DNA of 64,000 nt from Melampsora larici-populina 98AG31 (Eukaryota; Basidiomycota; Pucciniomycetes; Pucciniales; Melampsoraceae), in contig NW_006768790.1 of the NCBI RefSeq assembly GCF_000204055.1, positions 389,534 to 453,533 of the forward strand, read 5' to 3'. The translations under genes and the position numbers were made by a program. The notes beneath the pieces were generated by a model, which worked only from the letters and a program-made list of their open reading frames with translations, was not told the origin of the DNA and ran no database searches. Positions 22,467-33,465 of this stretch are shown here, piece after piece (the first letter of the stretch is position 1; each line of letters starts with the position of its first letter).

Positions 22467-22778
22467 CTAATTATTTGGATCGGTTGGTGGAGGCTGTTTG
22501 CTGATCGCAGGAACGGGTTGTGCGGCATCAGCCTGGGCTGGGCAAAGTGAACTGTTCGGGGAGCAGTAAGCAGATACGATTACAGCGGTAAGGTTAATAG
22601 CGACGCGGCCGACAATGAGGGGGGAGCCACTAAAGGAGCATGATGTGTGTTGATGCGAGCCTGTAGTGTGGACTGAAGAGGTTGATAGCAGGTAAAAGGT
22701 GGCAGGAGCTATGGAGTTGTATGAAGAATATAGTGACGGTGCGGAGCGGAGTGTTGGGAAGAATGACGGTGGTGTCAT
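22467..22778 (-). CDS. Possible small ORF upstream of E
   Basis: A 103-codon open frame starting at ATG (MTPPSFFPTLRSAPSLY), Ser/Pro-rich, with one hydrophobic segment (LIVGRVAINLTAVIVSAY) and a Pro-rich end. Not recognised. It is co-oriented with E and may be untranslated sequence. Confidence 0.2.
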   Translation of the reverse strand: MTPPSFFPTLRSAPSLYSSYNSIAPATFYLLSTSSVHTTGSHQHTSCSFSGSPLIVGRVAINLTAVIVSAYCSPNSSLCPAQADAAQPVPAISKQPPPTDPNN

Positions 22779-22847
22779 GTCCTGGTCAAGACGTAAGTGT
22801 GTGCGACCAGGGTTAAGGGTATTAAGTTGTGTGTAGAAAAAAGAGGG

Positions 22848-23035
22848 CTAAGTAAAGGTAACAGTTTCGAGTATTAAGTAATAAGCCTAAGTACTGGAAA
22901 TGGGCTGGAGAAGCACTGGTCAAATTGCTGAGTATCAGTATCATGTAGAGAGTATCAGAAGCTGGGTAAAAGTAACGGTATCAAGTATCAGGTAATGCAG
23001 CTGAGTACTGGAAATGGTCGGGAAGAACATTTGTT
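22848..23035. repeat. Degenerate tandem duplication, about 115-bp period
   Basis: The phrase 'gtaaaggtaacag...agtactggaaatgg' near 22852-22905 recurs near 22966-23015, both followed by similar gga-gaa sequence. It lies between the Helitron gene set and the recombinase fragment. Confidence 0.5.
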
Positions 23036-23231
23036 TAAGTATATAGATCTGCGGTCTGTACTGAAAAACCACAAGGTTTCAGTGGCTTGGAACTTTAATT
23101 GTTCTCCTGTACGTGTTTGGTTTTTCCCTGCATCATGCGTTACTTCAGTGAGTACAATGGTCTAACTCGTTTGCTTGACTTTAAACGCAAACACTTACTA
23201 GCAACCGCGGCTTGGCATCAGAGCACCAATT

Positions 23232-23836
23232 TCAAACGTTCCGTCTGTCTATCAACCAGAGGATGTCTTTTGCCTCTTTCAGCTCAGCTGGGGAGTAATC
23301 GTTCAGGTATGTTTCAACTGCTTGCGACTTCCACCACCCCTGTTCCATGATTCTTTCCTTTTCCCATCCTAGGTTCCAGCGCAGTGACGCCCTGCCTACC
23401 CGGAACAAATGTCCCAACCATCCTCCTACTTGCACTCCTCCTGCGCCCCAAAGTGTTTCCAATTTGCTTACAAAACGACGTCTAGAGAGAGGGACCTGTG
23501 TTTTTCCTCTTTCAAAACCAAACAGTGGTTTGTCTGGTTTGTGGGATGGGTTTTGTTCGATCAGTCTTTCTAGGGCTGCAACCGGGTCTAGGATTGATGG
23601 TTGTGATGTGATCCAAATGATTTGGACGTCTCCTGGTTTTGCTGTTTTGGCCCTCCACAGGGTGAGTATTGCAATTTTCTTATTTCCTGAGCCTTCAAAA
23701 TTGAGATTGCCAAAAGTTAACACTCCCTCACTCATGGACTGCCTCGTAATTTCTCCTAGGCGCATCATGCCCCAGAAAGCTACCAACACCGCCGATGCTA
23801 TGGCTTCTTGCATGTCTGACCTGCCTGCGTAATTGC
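23232..23836 (-). pseudogene. Tyrosine recombinase C-terminal fragment
   Basis: Contains the catalytic layout of tyrosine recombinases: first Arg in VAFWGMMRLGEIT, the H-x-x-R box in GWLGHLFRVGRAS, Trp in EQGWWKSQ and the nucleophile Tyr region in VETYLNDYSP. The frame begins just inside the 3' side of an acceptor-like TACGCAG (about 23829-23835) and is cut off by MITE 2 at 23840. No N-terminal part was recognised on the far side (24746 onward). Such recombinases occur in Crypton and DIRS-type elements and as single genes in basidiomycetes; which of these this is cannot be decided here. Confidence 0.7.
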
Positions 23837-23839
23837 ATA

Positions 23840-24742
23840 CACTACACCAAATGACATCTTTTCCTAGGGGTATAGAAAAGTGGTGTGTATAGAGAAAACT
23901 ATGGGTAGAGTACTTTTCTATACCCATAAAGATCAAATCATCCATTTCCATACAAACCATTCTGTTCTATACCCAAAGATAACAACTTACTATACCCATG
24001 TAAAATACATTTGAATCTATAACCAAACTGCTTCTCAAGCCTCATCCAACAGGCAAGCATGATCAACCAGTGACAATTCATGTAAATGGCACCTGTCAAC
24101 CTGTGCAAGATTGTACAACATGTTCACATACACTGCTGAGAATTCATAAGAATATCTTCTATGAGCATAAATCAGATGTCAAAAAAATGGGAACTCGAGA
24201 TCCTGTGCACTGTGGCAAACTTCACTTAGTCCCTAGCCTTGGGCCTTTGGCAAGGGAATTAGTTAATTTGGGCACTGTGGTGGCTTCTTTTGGGTCTGAA
24301 TACATGAAGCTGAACTGGCTCAAATGAAGACACTCAATTGCACGACTCAAAGTTTTTACATGGGTATGGTTGCTAGTGCCGAGAAGCATCAAATCTTGGA
24401 CCAGATATTTTTCAAAAACTACACTTCCAGACAAGATTTAGTTATGTTGTAGAAACCAACTAAAACAAGAAGTTCAAATATTGAATTTACAATGGCATAT
24501 CTGGATTGCCATCAATGTCAGGAGTCCAACAGTATCTTTGGCTCACAAATTCAGTGAGTTTTCTTGCTTGGCCTCAAGTTGGCAGAGTAATACCCGCTGG
24601 TCTGACCTCTGACACTTCTTGGCACTACCAACCATACATCAAAATAAATGTTTTATGGGTATAGAAAATTACCCTACCCATAGGTTTCTATGCACATATT
24701 ACTTTTCTATACCCTTGGGAATAGATGTCATTTGAAGTATTG
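23840..24742. mobile_element. CACTA-type MITE 2 (903 bp)
   Basis: Begins CACTACACCAAATGACATC and ends with an imperfect inverse (GATGTCATTTGAAGTATTG). Flanked by the 3-bp direct repeat ATA (23837-23839 and 24743-24745). Several inverted copies of 'ctatacccat' occur inside. No transposase. It interrupts, or lies in an intron of, the tyrosine recombinase. Confidence 0.8.
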
Positions 24743-24745
24743 ATA

Positions 24746-25078
24746 GTTAGATTAATCAGGTGTGTAGGTTGCTTTTTGTCTGAATGTTAACCTTCTTTGA
24801 CTAGGCAGGGTTCATGATATTTACTGGGTATCTGAAACCTTAAACTTGTGGCAATTTTTGATAATGGAATAAATGCTTATGATTCTTATTCACTTTGTCA
24901 ACATGCTACAAGGTTTTTTATTTGACTTGTGAACTTGTGAGACTTGAGTAATAGAGATGTGCTATATGTTTTTATCATATATATATATATTGTTGGAATA
25001 GTATGTGAGGGTGTTTGTCATTGTGTAAAGGTTTTGCTCCACAAACACTTTGCGCCATAGGCTCAAACCCCCAACCAA
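24746..25078. other. Short spacer, no gene
   Basis: AT-rich with a small (at)n run near 24980. Nothing coding was recognised, and the missing N-terminus of the recombinase was not found here. Confidence 0.4.
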
Positions 25079-25281
25079 TTTCATCAGCTTGCTGTTTTAG
25101 GCTGATGAAACAATAAATCTTCTATGTAAATTTCATCAGCTTGTGGTTTTAGGCTGATAAAACAATAAATCCTCTATTTAAATTTCATCAGCTTGTGGTT
25201 TTAGGCTGATGAATCAATGGACCTTCTATGTAAATTACATCAGCTTGCCGTTTCCCGCTGATGAAACAATAAGTCTTCTAT
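25079..25281. repeat. 52-bp tandem repeat, four units, each with a hairpin
   Basis: Units start near 25079, 25131, 25183 and 25235. Each contains 'catcagcttg' followed about 10 bases later by 'gctgatga', so every unit can form a stem with an 11-13 base loop. Units 2 and 3 are the closest to each other; unit 4 has compensating-looking changes in the loop. A non-coding minisatellite. Confidence 0.85.
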
Positions 25282-25426
25282 CACAGCCCCCAGCTACTAG
25301 GCTCTGGCAGGCCAGAGATTACCACGGCTTCATGAAAGATTCATGAAAGATTCAGGAAGATTTCAAAATGACTTCAACGTAATATCATGTGGGGCCATTT
25401 GCCTGTCAGACCACCAAAATTCTGAT

Positions 25427-26205
25427 GTCATCATATGACATCATAAATCTGTACACACCTGCTCCTGTATTGACAGATCAAGAATATATTGTCTATTAAA
25501 CTTTATCATGTAAATTGACTGAGTTATTGAGGTTTGAAAAAAAATCACGGATAAAAAACACTATTTTTGTACTATACATAAGACTTGGATCTTGGATATC
25601 TTAAATCTTTATCAATATACATATAAAATAAATTTTATATTCCACTGTAAAATACACTTTTCTACATTTTTGATTTTTGCAGCCTTTGTCCAAAAGGCAT
25701 ATTTCTATATGTAATTGTGAATTCTACATGAGCAGTCCAATATTTCCTTGATTCTTTGATTGTAGGAAGGATAAGAATACATTGATGGCAGAAACTTTTG
25801 GAAATCATTATTTACATTCATCTTGGTCTATTTGAGCCTAATTTGTGCCCTGCATTTCATCACAATTTGCCTCAAGGTCAAAGAACTTCAGAAAATCCAA
25901 CTTCTGTATATAATACACAATTACATATAAAAATACTGCCCATAGACAAAGGCTGTAGGGAACAGAAATGTGGAGAAACGTAGTGCAGAAAATATTATCA
26001 AATTTAATGTATATGTATATTGACAAAGATTGAAGATATCCCAGATCCAAGTCTTATGTATAGTACAAAAATAGTGTTTTTTATCCGTGATTTTTTTTCA
26101 AACCTCAATAACTCAGTCAATTTACATGATAAAGTTTAATAGACTATATATTCTTGCTCTGTGAATACAGGAGCAGGTGTGTACAGATTTATGATTTCAC
26201 TAGAG
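25427..26205. mobile_element. Foldback / MITE-like element with about 300-bp inverted arms
   Basis: The left arm (about 25437-25740) and right arm (about 25890-26197) are inverted copies. Shared phrases include 'aatctgtacacacctgctcc', 'ttatcatgtaaattgac', 'aaaaaaaatcacggataaaa', 'actatacataagacttgg' and 'tttgtc..aag'. The centre is short. No coding capacity. The target duplication is uncertain. Confidence 0.8.
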
Positions 26206-26293
26206 AACATGCGGGCATGCGCGCACCTGGGGAATTTTGAAAACAAGTTAAGTAACCTACAATTGACGGAGATATCAACCACAATGTTCAATA

Positions 26294-26514
26294 AGGGTAC
26301 TCAAAGTACTATGTGGCGCCACATATCTGGTGTCACATACTTTTCAAATTTCATTTTTGACACGGAAATTACCATAACAAGTTGAAGAAAAGGACATATT
26401 GAATTATATTTGGCAAATTGTAATGGCAGCGTAGGTCATTTTGCCTGTCAAAAACAAAATTTGAAAGTATGTGGTGCCACATATGTAGCACCACATACTT
26501 GCTTTGAGTACCCT
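26294..26514. mobile_element. MITE with TA target duplication (221 bp)
   Basis: Ends AGGGTACTCAAAG and its inverse, with about 60-bp inverted arms that also contain the near-palindrome 'atgtggcgccacat'. Flanked by TA on both sides (26292-26293, 26515-26516). TA duplications point to Tc1/mariner- or PIF-type mobilisation. Confidence 0.8.
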
Positions 26515-26536
26515 TAATCTTTTTTTCTGCTCAATA

Positions 26537-26950
26537 AGGGGTTTCAAGTTCAAAATTTTATGTGATTTTACGTTTTAAAAACTTGGACAAAGTCATAAAT
26601 TTTACATAAAATATTTTTAAAACGGACAACCTTTTTATGTCTCCCGTTTTAAAATTAGCGTAAATTTACGCTTATAAAAAGTATCCAGTCAACCTTTTGA
26701 CCTTTTCAATGATGGTATTGCCCACTTCATCAAACATGAGATTGGTCAAGAAGGCCATCTTGTCATTGTCTTTGAAGGGAATGTCGCCAAAGCTTGGAAC
26801 AATTGGTTCACCGCTTTGATTCTTTTTACGACAATAATCATCCAACACGCTGACTTTTTACAAACGGTCAAGTTTAAACTTTTACGCTGTTGTATAAAAC
26901 TTGACCGATTTTTAAAAAAACTGTATAAAAAATTGTAACTTGTAACCCCT
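26537..26950. mobile_element. Second MITE with TA target duplication (414 bp)
   Basis: Ends AGGGGTTTCAAGTTCAAAATT and an imperfect inverse (AGGGGTTACAAGTTAC on the other strand), flanked by TA (26535-26536, 26951-26952). It lies 22 bp from the previous MITE. The interior has further inverted AT-rich phrases and no coding region. Confidence 0.7.
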
Positions 26951-26952
26951 TA

Positions 26953-28616
26953 ATGTTAAATTTAAGTCCTAACTCTAACACTACCACTGCCCACATCAGT
27001 GCAATAGCTATTATACGCAAATGCATGTCTGGCTAATAGCGCTACAACATGAGAACCGCTACACAAATTACAATTTGTCGGTGAAGTCGAAACAAGAGAG
27101 CAATAATGTAAATGTATTTGAATCACTGTATCGCCTTGAAAAGTTCAATCTTGATTAGTTTGGGCTAATGATGAGCTTGAAGTCTCCTGGCAAATCAATC
27201 TTAATTGCAAACTTGTACTTGGTTTGTGTTTGTCGGTTCTCAATAGTTCCACGCCTAACCTGAGGATAAGTATGATCCTTTGTTTCTGGCAAAGACATGA
27301 TCAGTTTTGATTCAAGAAAGTGCAATTATAAAGACAAACCTTGTATAAAGTTGTCTACCAATTTAGCCAATACAAAGTCATTGATCACGTACTCACAAAG
27401 AGGTTGCATTGCCCACTTTATCAATCGATCTTCGATGATGTAGTTTTTTTGCTGCATTTTCGATTTTGTGTAAAGATCCTGCAGTTGGCTTTTATTGGTT
27501 TTGCCAGATATTCAAAATTTTGAGTAGTGTTGTGATCGAGGTTATACAATTTTGCGGTAGTTGAAGGCGGGTGAATCTGGTGCAAGCGGAAGAAGATGTT
27601 CAATTCAACCTGAGACAGGAAAGAGCGCAATTATTTAATTATATGAATGATGCACCTACTCGTGTGATGCAGTTACACACCTAATTATTTACTATCCATT
27701 ATTGCTGTTTTTGTCTTCCATTGTTCTCCATTCGAGTCAAACAAAGATTATTTTCCCATAAGAATTTAGAAGCCTAAATTATACACCGCTTATTGTACCC
27801 AAATGGCCAATGCAACCAATAAATCCACATTTCCTGAATGATAATGAAACAAATTTCCAGTCAGTTCAATTGAAGACCAAAGAGTTTGAATCAAGGCTGT
27901 TACTTCTTTTTTGTGTAAAACTGTGATGAAGCTTGCTCTTCAAGGCAAATGAAGTGAGAAGGAGTAACAAGTATGAAGGTTTTTGGTTCAACATCCGTGG
28001 GGGTTTGCCGCGCCCGGAAACAATCTTTCTTCCAATCTTAACATAAGACTTTTTGGTGCACTTTACTATCCAAAACCGGTGATATATATTTTATATTGTT
28101 CACGTACACCCACCTTGGTCTTTGTGCTTTTACCACAATCAACAAATTTTCTTTGATCAAAGGAAACAAATTATTGTTTCCGCAATTCCTGTGCTCACAC
28201 TATCACATGCAATAGACAATAAGCTTTCAACGTGGTCAAATTCTATATTTATAGTGATTGTTCCTGCAAAAGAGCCTTTTGATCCAACGATTTTCATACT
28301 TGCGGTCCAGATTGACTTGTACTTCCTCATTCAATAATATCTTACCAGAATCAACAAAGAAACTTTGATAAACTCAAATGCATTAAGACCACAAAAGCCT
28401 TGAACCCTTTCTAGGTCAAATAATTTTTATGACATAAATAAAAGAACACAGTTTATGACCATGACTTTGGTCAAAAGTTGTCCATTCCATATTCGAACAA
28501 TTTTTAGTCCCTCATTTGACTTCCCATTAAACTCAAAGATATAAGAAGGACATTATTTTTCCCTAGCTAATGAACTATTGAACTCTACTTCACACATCAA
28601 TATTCATACTTGCCAC
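26953..28616. other. AT-rich region without a supported gene
   Basis: About 1.66 kb. On the minus strand a fragment at about 27172-27262 (TQTKYKFAIKIDLPGDFKL visible) and another at about 27430-27620 look protein-like and have splice-like boundaries. They match no family I know. They may be relics of a host gene. Nothing else was recognised. Confidence 0.35.
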
Positions 28617-28975
28617 CATCACAAGGACCGCCAGATCCCCCCTCGACGTCGAGGGGGGTTGACATCCTTGCAAATGTTTTGCAAATGTGTCCAATCCTAC
28701 CCGCCTTTGTGTGTCCTAGCCTTAGGCAGCGCTTAGGAAAAAATTCCATGATCAGAGGCCTGACCATCTTTGAGCTCTCAGCTCGGGCTGAACTCCTCAT
28801 TCAACAATTCCGCTCAGAGAACTGGATGAGCCTATCTGGAAAACTGAACTTTGACATTTCATGCGGGAAGATGTCAACATACCTCCAAGAACCCATATGT
28901 AGTATGTATCATATGCAAGACATCTTGTCTATCATCCTTACAGTGTTCTACTTGATCTCACGATAATTCCAACAG

Positions 28976-29639
28976 CTACAAAGCTTTGGCTTTGAGGGAT
29001 ACGTCATCAATTTAATCGTTGGACCAGATCCACCTTTAGCGTACTTGTGTTCTCAGGCAGCTCTCCATCAGATTGTGAGTTGGAAATGGATCATGTCGGT
29101 ATCCTGCGGGGCGGCTGACTTCTGGTGTTCCTATCAAACAGCCAATCACGCTTGCTCCGCGATCTTCCTTGAATGTATCTTGCCTTGAGGATCACAGCTG
29201 TCCGTTCAAATCATGGATTGTTGGAGACACCCGATTCAATGTTTCGTTTTCAAATTACGGGAATCAAGAGCAGAGCATTGGTTCGAGTTCCTTTCATAAA
29301 CCCAAAGTGCTCACCATAGGGACTCGTAAGCTTGTTTCACTTGTTATTGTACCGCTGCCTCCTTATCGATTGCTTTTTTGGGACATATAAGTCGATCACG
29401 CTGCTATCGCCAAGGGGGAGAAAGACCTCAGCACTCTTCAGGAGAGAGACGACAAGATGAAGGGAATAATCGCGGAATATATTGAGACGGATAAGTGTCT
29501 CAGGGCAAAACACGCTGAGTTAATGACAAAAAAGGTTACTAGATTCCAGTGTCTTGAGGACGTCACCTCGCTGACCCTTGTCTCTGTTTGGAATGATTCT
29601 ATATTACGATCATATTCAGAAAAGTCAAGAGGCGACTGA
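28976..29639 (+). pseudogene. SMC5 hinge fragment, copy 2
   Basis: The inverted counterpart of 5951-6614, with the same three exon-like blocks. One donor differs: the copy-1 sequence CAGATG/GTGAG is CAGATT/GTGAG here, and one Arg codon is changed to Cys (NVSCLEDH). See the copy-1 entry for the motif evidence. Confidence 0.7.
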
Positions 29640-30334
29640 AGAGAAGCACCAGTGCTATCAATCAGACCCTATGCTATCAGAATTATTGTACCAACAACGG
29701 CTTCACCTCTTAATCATTCTCTTTTTCCCCATCGTCTCTTTATAACACTTTATGTTTTGATTTGCATCAGAGACACATCGATTCAAAATAAGCTTCATAA
29801 TTCATATTCTTCTGTTCAAATAAACACAATACTGATGTTAAAAAAGAAAATCACAAGTTGTACGATCAAAATGATATTAATGGCATTACCCAGCTTTTGT
29901 CACAAGTGACGCTTTGATAACGCTAGCCTTAAATCGCGACAGCTTATTATGAACCTAATGATCAACCTAAATCTAAGATAATGTTAAGAGACCGTTAACA
30001 AGTTTTGGATCTTTGATTGCTGAAAGAGCTGGATGGAAAGATGTTTCGCAAGTTTTAAGAGTCTCAAGTAAACAGAAAGAACGGAAAGGTTTTCTACGTG
30101 CTAAGCCTGTCTCAAAGCATCAATTCAAGTCTCAACATCAAAGGACAGATACTAACACACTTTCTATGTAAACTACAAAGAGTAAGGTAATGCAGCCAGA
30201 GTCAATCAAAAATGATACATCTAACATTGTATACCTGACCCAATAAACAGTCTCAGTCTTTTCAATCCTAGATACCTCAACTCTAGCCCTTGACACATTA
30301 AAATATACAGTCCTGTAACACATCTATTTAAGTG

Positions 30335-31618
30335 CTTCATAAATCTTCAATAAAATTGATTCTGAGGTCGAGGTGGCTGGTACAATAGATCAACTGTTTT
30401 TGAATATTCTCTTCAATCTCTTTTGAATGTTCTTCTACTGATAATTCAATTGATCCTACATTCTCTTTTGCACAATATACATAATGTTGCCATAATTTGT
30501 TTTGTCTTTGAATAAGTAAATTTGTTGTAGCTAAATGATCTTTGGCTAATTTCTTTCTCGCTTCAAGTGCTCTTTTTCCTCGTTCTACAAGGATCTCTCT
30601 TTCTAACTTGTGAGCTCGTCATGAACGTAAAGACTCAAGCTCAGTAACGACAATACTGATCGGTTCTTGAAATCGATTAGTACCAATGATATCTTCTAGG
30701 TATTTTAATAAACCTTCTTCATGCTCTGTGACTGCCTTTGGTTTCATTTGTGCAATGGATTCCACTTCACCTTGTAGTATCAAGAAATGTTTGTGGTCGA
30801 GGTCGATTCCCTTGTCTTTCAACATAGTCGTTACCTCGGTGAAATTTGAAAGTCCACTGTGTTTTAGATTGGAACTCACAAATCAGTCAAGTATAAGTTA
30901 TCATCTTAAAGCTTGTGTACTGACTTTATTGTATATTTTGAGTGATTAGACCGTGTTGCAGTACAAGCCACAACCAATGCAGAGTTTGGAACAACAGTAT
31001 AGTCATCTGCTCCTTCTTATTGCAACAAAGTGTTTAAAAAAACGGGCGCATCATCAATTAAAACTTCTTTCTACACCACTAGTTGATTACACTTTCAAGC
31101 CTACCCGATCAATAATATTTCAAAACCAAACTTCAACTGAACATGATTCAAATCCGCCACTCGGAGAGGCCAAACAATTATGAATCAGTTCTGAAACTAA
31201 GGATCGAAATGAATAGATTCCGATGAGTGGAATTCAATGACCATCTTGATCTGTTGATAGATTCATATGCAGGTGTAGATTGCACTCAACGTTTTCCTTG
31301 TCTCATCTTATTAGCTTTGAATCCAAAGACAAAGCATAACACGTTGATAGTCTTAGATTTACCGGATCCGTTGAGTCCAACAATAGCAGAAAAAGCCTAA
31401 ACACAAGGTAAAATCCACACTAGTGAGTCAGATTATCCCAATTCCTGATCAAATATAAATCACAAATTCACAAACTTTATGAAATGGTCCAATGACTTGT
31501 CTCCCAGCATAACTTTTGAAGATTTTAATACAATTTGATGAATCACCAATCTTGGTTCACCTACACGTGTAATTGTATCCAAACTCATCTTCATTGGTGG
31601 TAAAGGTGGTGGTCTAGC
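30335..31618 (-). pseudogene. SMC4 N-terminal fragment, copy 2
   Basis: The inverted counterpart of 3972-5255. The P-loop exon, the GIDLDHKHFLILQGEVES segment and the coiled-coil part are all present with the same breaks. The frames match copy 1 residue for residue in the SMC4 parts. Confidence 0.85.
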
Positions 31619-32733
31619 TATCGGAGGAGGTGGTGGTGGTGTTGCAGCACGCATCTGTAGATGGATCATTACTAACTGGGTCAGGGTCATCAGAGTTTTC
31701 TAAATTACGGGCTTTCTTGGATGAAGGTTCTTCTAGAACCTCGGCCTCGTCATTTTCGCCAGTCTCATCATTTTTACTTCGATTTTTTACTTCTTGAACT
31801 TGATCTTTCGAATTTTGATTTAGTATCAACCGGGTTTGAATCCGCTTTGTCTTTCAAAACCGCATGTAATAGAACCTCGAGTGAATGAGAAAAGTAAACG
31901 AGTGATGAATAGTAAGTCGCAAAACAAATTGCTTCGGGCATTTCAGTGCGAGTTGAATGGAATCAAAAGATGTGATGCATGAAAAGATGACTAGCTTTTG
32001 ATCACAGGATGCACTAAGAGAGTCGGTGGGATTTGTTCAACTTACGTTTGCAGTAATTCAAAACATTGCAAAGTCGAATGATTTGCGAGTTGTCTTCGGT
32101 CCTTGATGCATTCAACGAACCCAAATCTTTTTATCATCCCATCCCCCAAGCAAATTGGCGAATGTGTTTTTATTTGGATCCGACTGTCGTCCTGCCCAAT
32201 GAGATTTGATGTGATCCACCAAGATCTGGAAGTCGTACTTGACTTCATCTGCTTCCAACTTCCCAGGTCTCAAAAGCACCACTTTACCATTGATTAAATA
32301 TGTGATGGTAGCGTGATTCAGATTGTTAGATGGATCACCGAACCGTATTTAAGATGTATCAAATGAGGAGAAACAGGGAATTTTTTTCGCGGTTCATCAG
32401 GATTTGGTACAATTAGATAATGGATGTGTATGAATTGGGTGACATTAAAGGTGTGACACAAGTGTTATGTGTGTGTCATATTGTGAGATGTCTGGGTCTC
32501 AGCATCTGAGACTCAGTCTTGACTCTTGGGCCTCTCAATATCCTTATGTTCCCTAAAGTTTAGAGGATTGGCTGAACGTGCAGGGCTGTTCATTGGGACT
32601 TATTGTGCTAAGGTGGTGAAACCATGCATATCTGAGCTGCTCAGATGGAAATCAATTGCGATGCAGGCTGGAGACAACTGCAAGACTCTGACCCCCCTGG
32701 ATGTCAAGGGGGGATCTGGCGGTCCTTGTGCAT

Positions 32734-33465
32734 CATGCTTATCATTAAACAACTGTGCCAAATTGGAATTGACATTGATATTATAGATTTCTTGAACCTC
32801 ATCTATTGGCACTTTAACACCCGTAAGTTATTAGCATGGCCGTGGTTTCCACCTCTCAAACTAAACTTTGATGCTTCCACTCTCAATAGCTATCCAACCA
32901 AGTACTACAATGATATTGCCCAACGGTGCCTGCATGGTAGTCCATTTGTGGAAAAGCTACGCCTTTCGAATTCACAATTTTGGCTCTGCTGAAGCATGTT
33001 GTGAAATTTTTTGACTTAAATATTCCTCCGAGCTACTCCAAAGCAAAAGTTCGTGGAATTGAATATGGCCATGGTAATCTTCTATATAACTGACCTTTTC
33101 ATTTTTCGTGCTTTGTTCAATATGGTTGTGAATATCAATGTTGCGGTCTACCCCACGTCTACATGTCGGCCTGCCGTACCAAAGGTCACGTCATTATACC
33201 CAGGGTCTTGCTAGATGAAATATCATTGCCACTCGAGTTGTAACAGGCTTTATCAAGTTCCATTCAAATTGTTGAGATGTGGTCGCTCTTTGATTCTTTA
33301 AACTTATTTGCATAAATGTGATTTTTAAGTGTTGTACTCATCTTTCATTGTATCAATACCTTATTTCCGCACACTTACAAAATTAGTTAACCACTTGGTT
33401 CGTATCCTGAAGTAATGATTAGTAGGAATCATATATTCTGCGTAGCAAACTCTTCTAATATACGC
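32734..33465. other. Region between CACTA copy 2 and the retrotransposon
   Basis: About 0.7 kb. A plus-strand open frame that leaves the CACTA terminus runs to 32992 but is not recognised. This is the left flank of the Ty3/gypsy-like insertion; its original continuation is at 47760. Confidence 0.35.

Larger units (their letters stand above)
28620..32730 (-). mobile_element. CACTA-like element, copy 2, inverted relative to copy 1
   Basis: A 4111-bp element with the same CACAAGGACC ends, flanked by the 3-bp direct repeat CAT (28617-28619 and 32731-32733). Over most of its length a base at x in copy 1 corresponds to 35590-x here. The 45-bp length difference is fully explained by a 24-bp block near 28690-28713 and a 21-bp block near 31884-31904, present here and absent from copy 1. 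The different target duplications show that the two copies are independent insertions, not one segment duplicated with its flanks. Confidence 0.85.

Noticed and set aside
25079..25281. CRISPR-like regular repeats
   Set aside because: The repeats are directly abutting 52-bp units without unique spacers, have diverged, and lie in a fungal transposon landscape.
27172..27640. A host gene on the minus strand
   Set aside because: Two protein-like fragments with splice-like edges exist, but no family could be named and no start or continuous model could be built.
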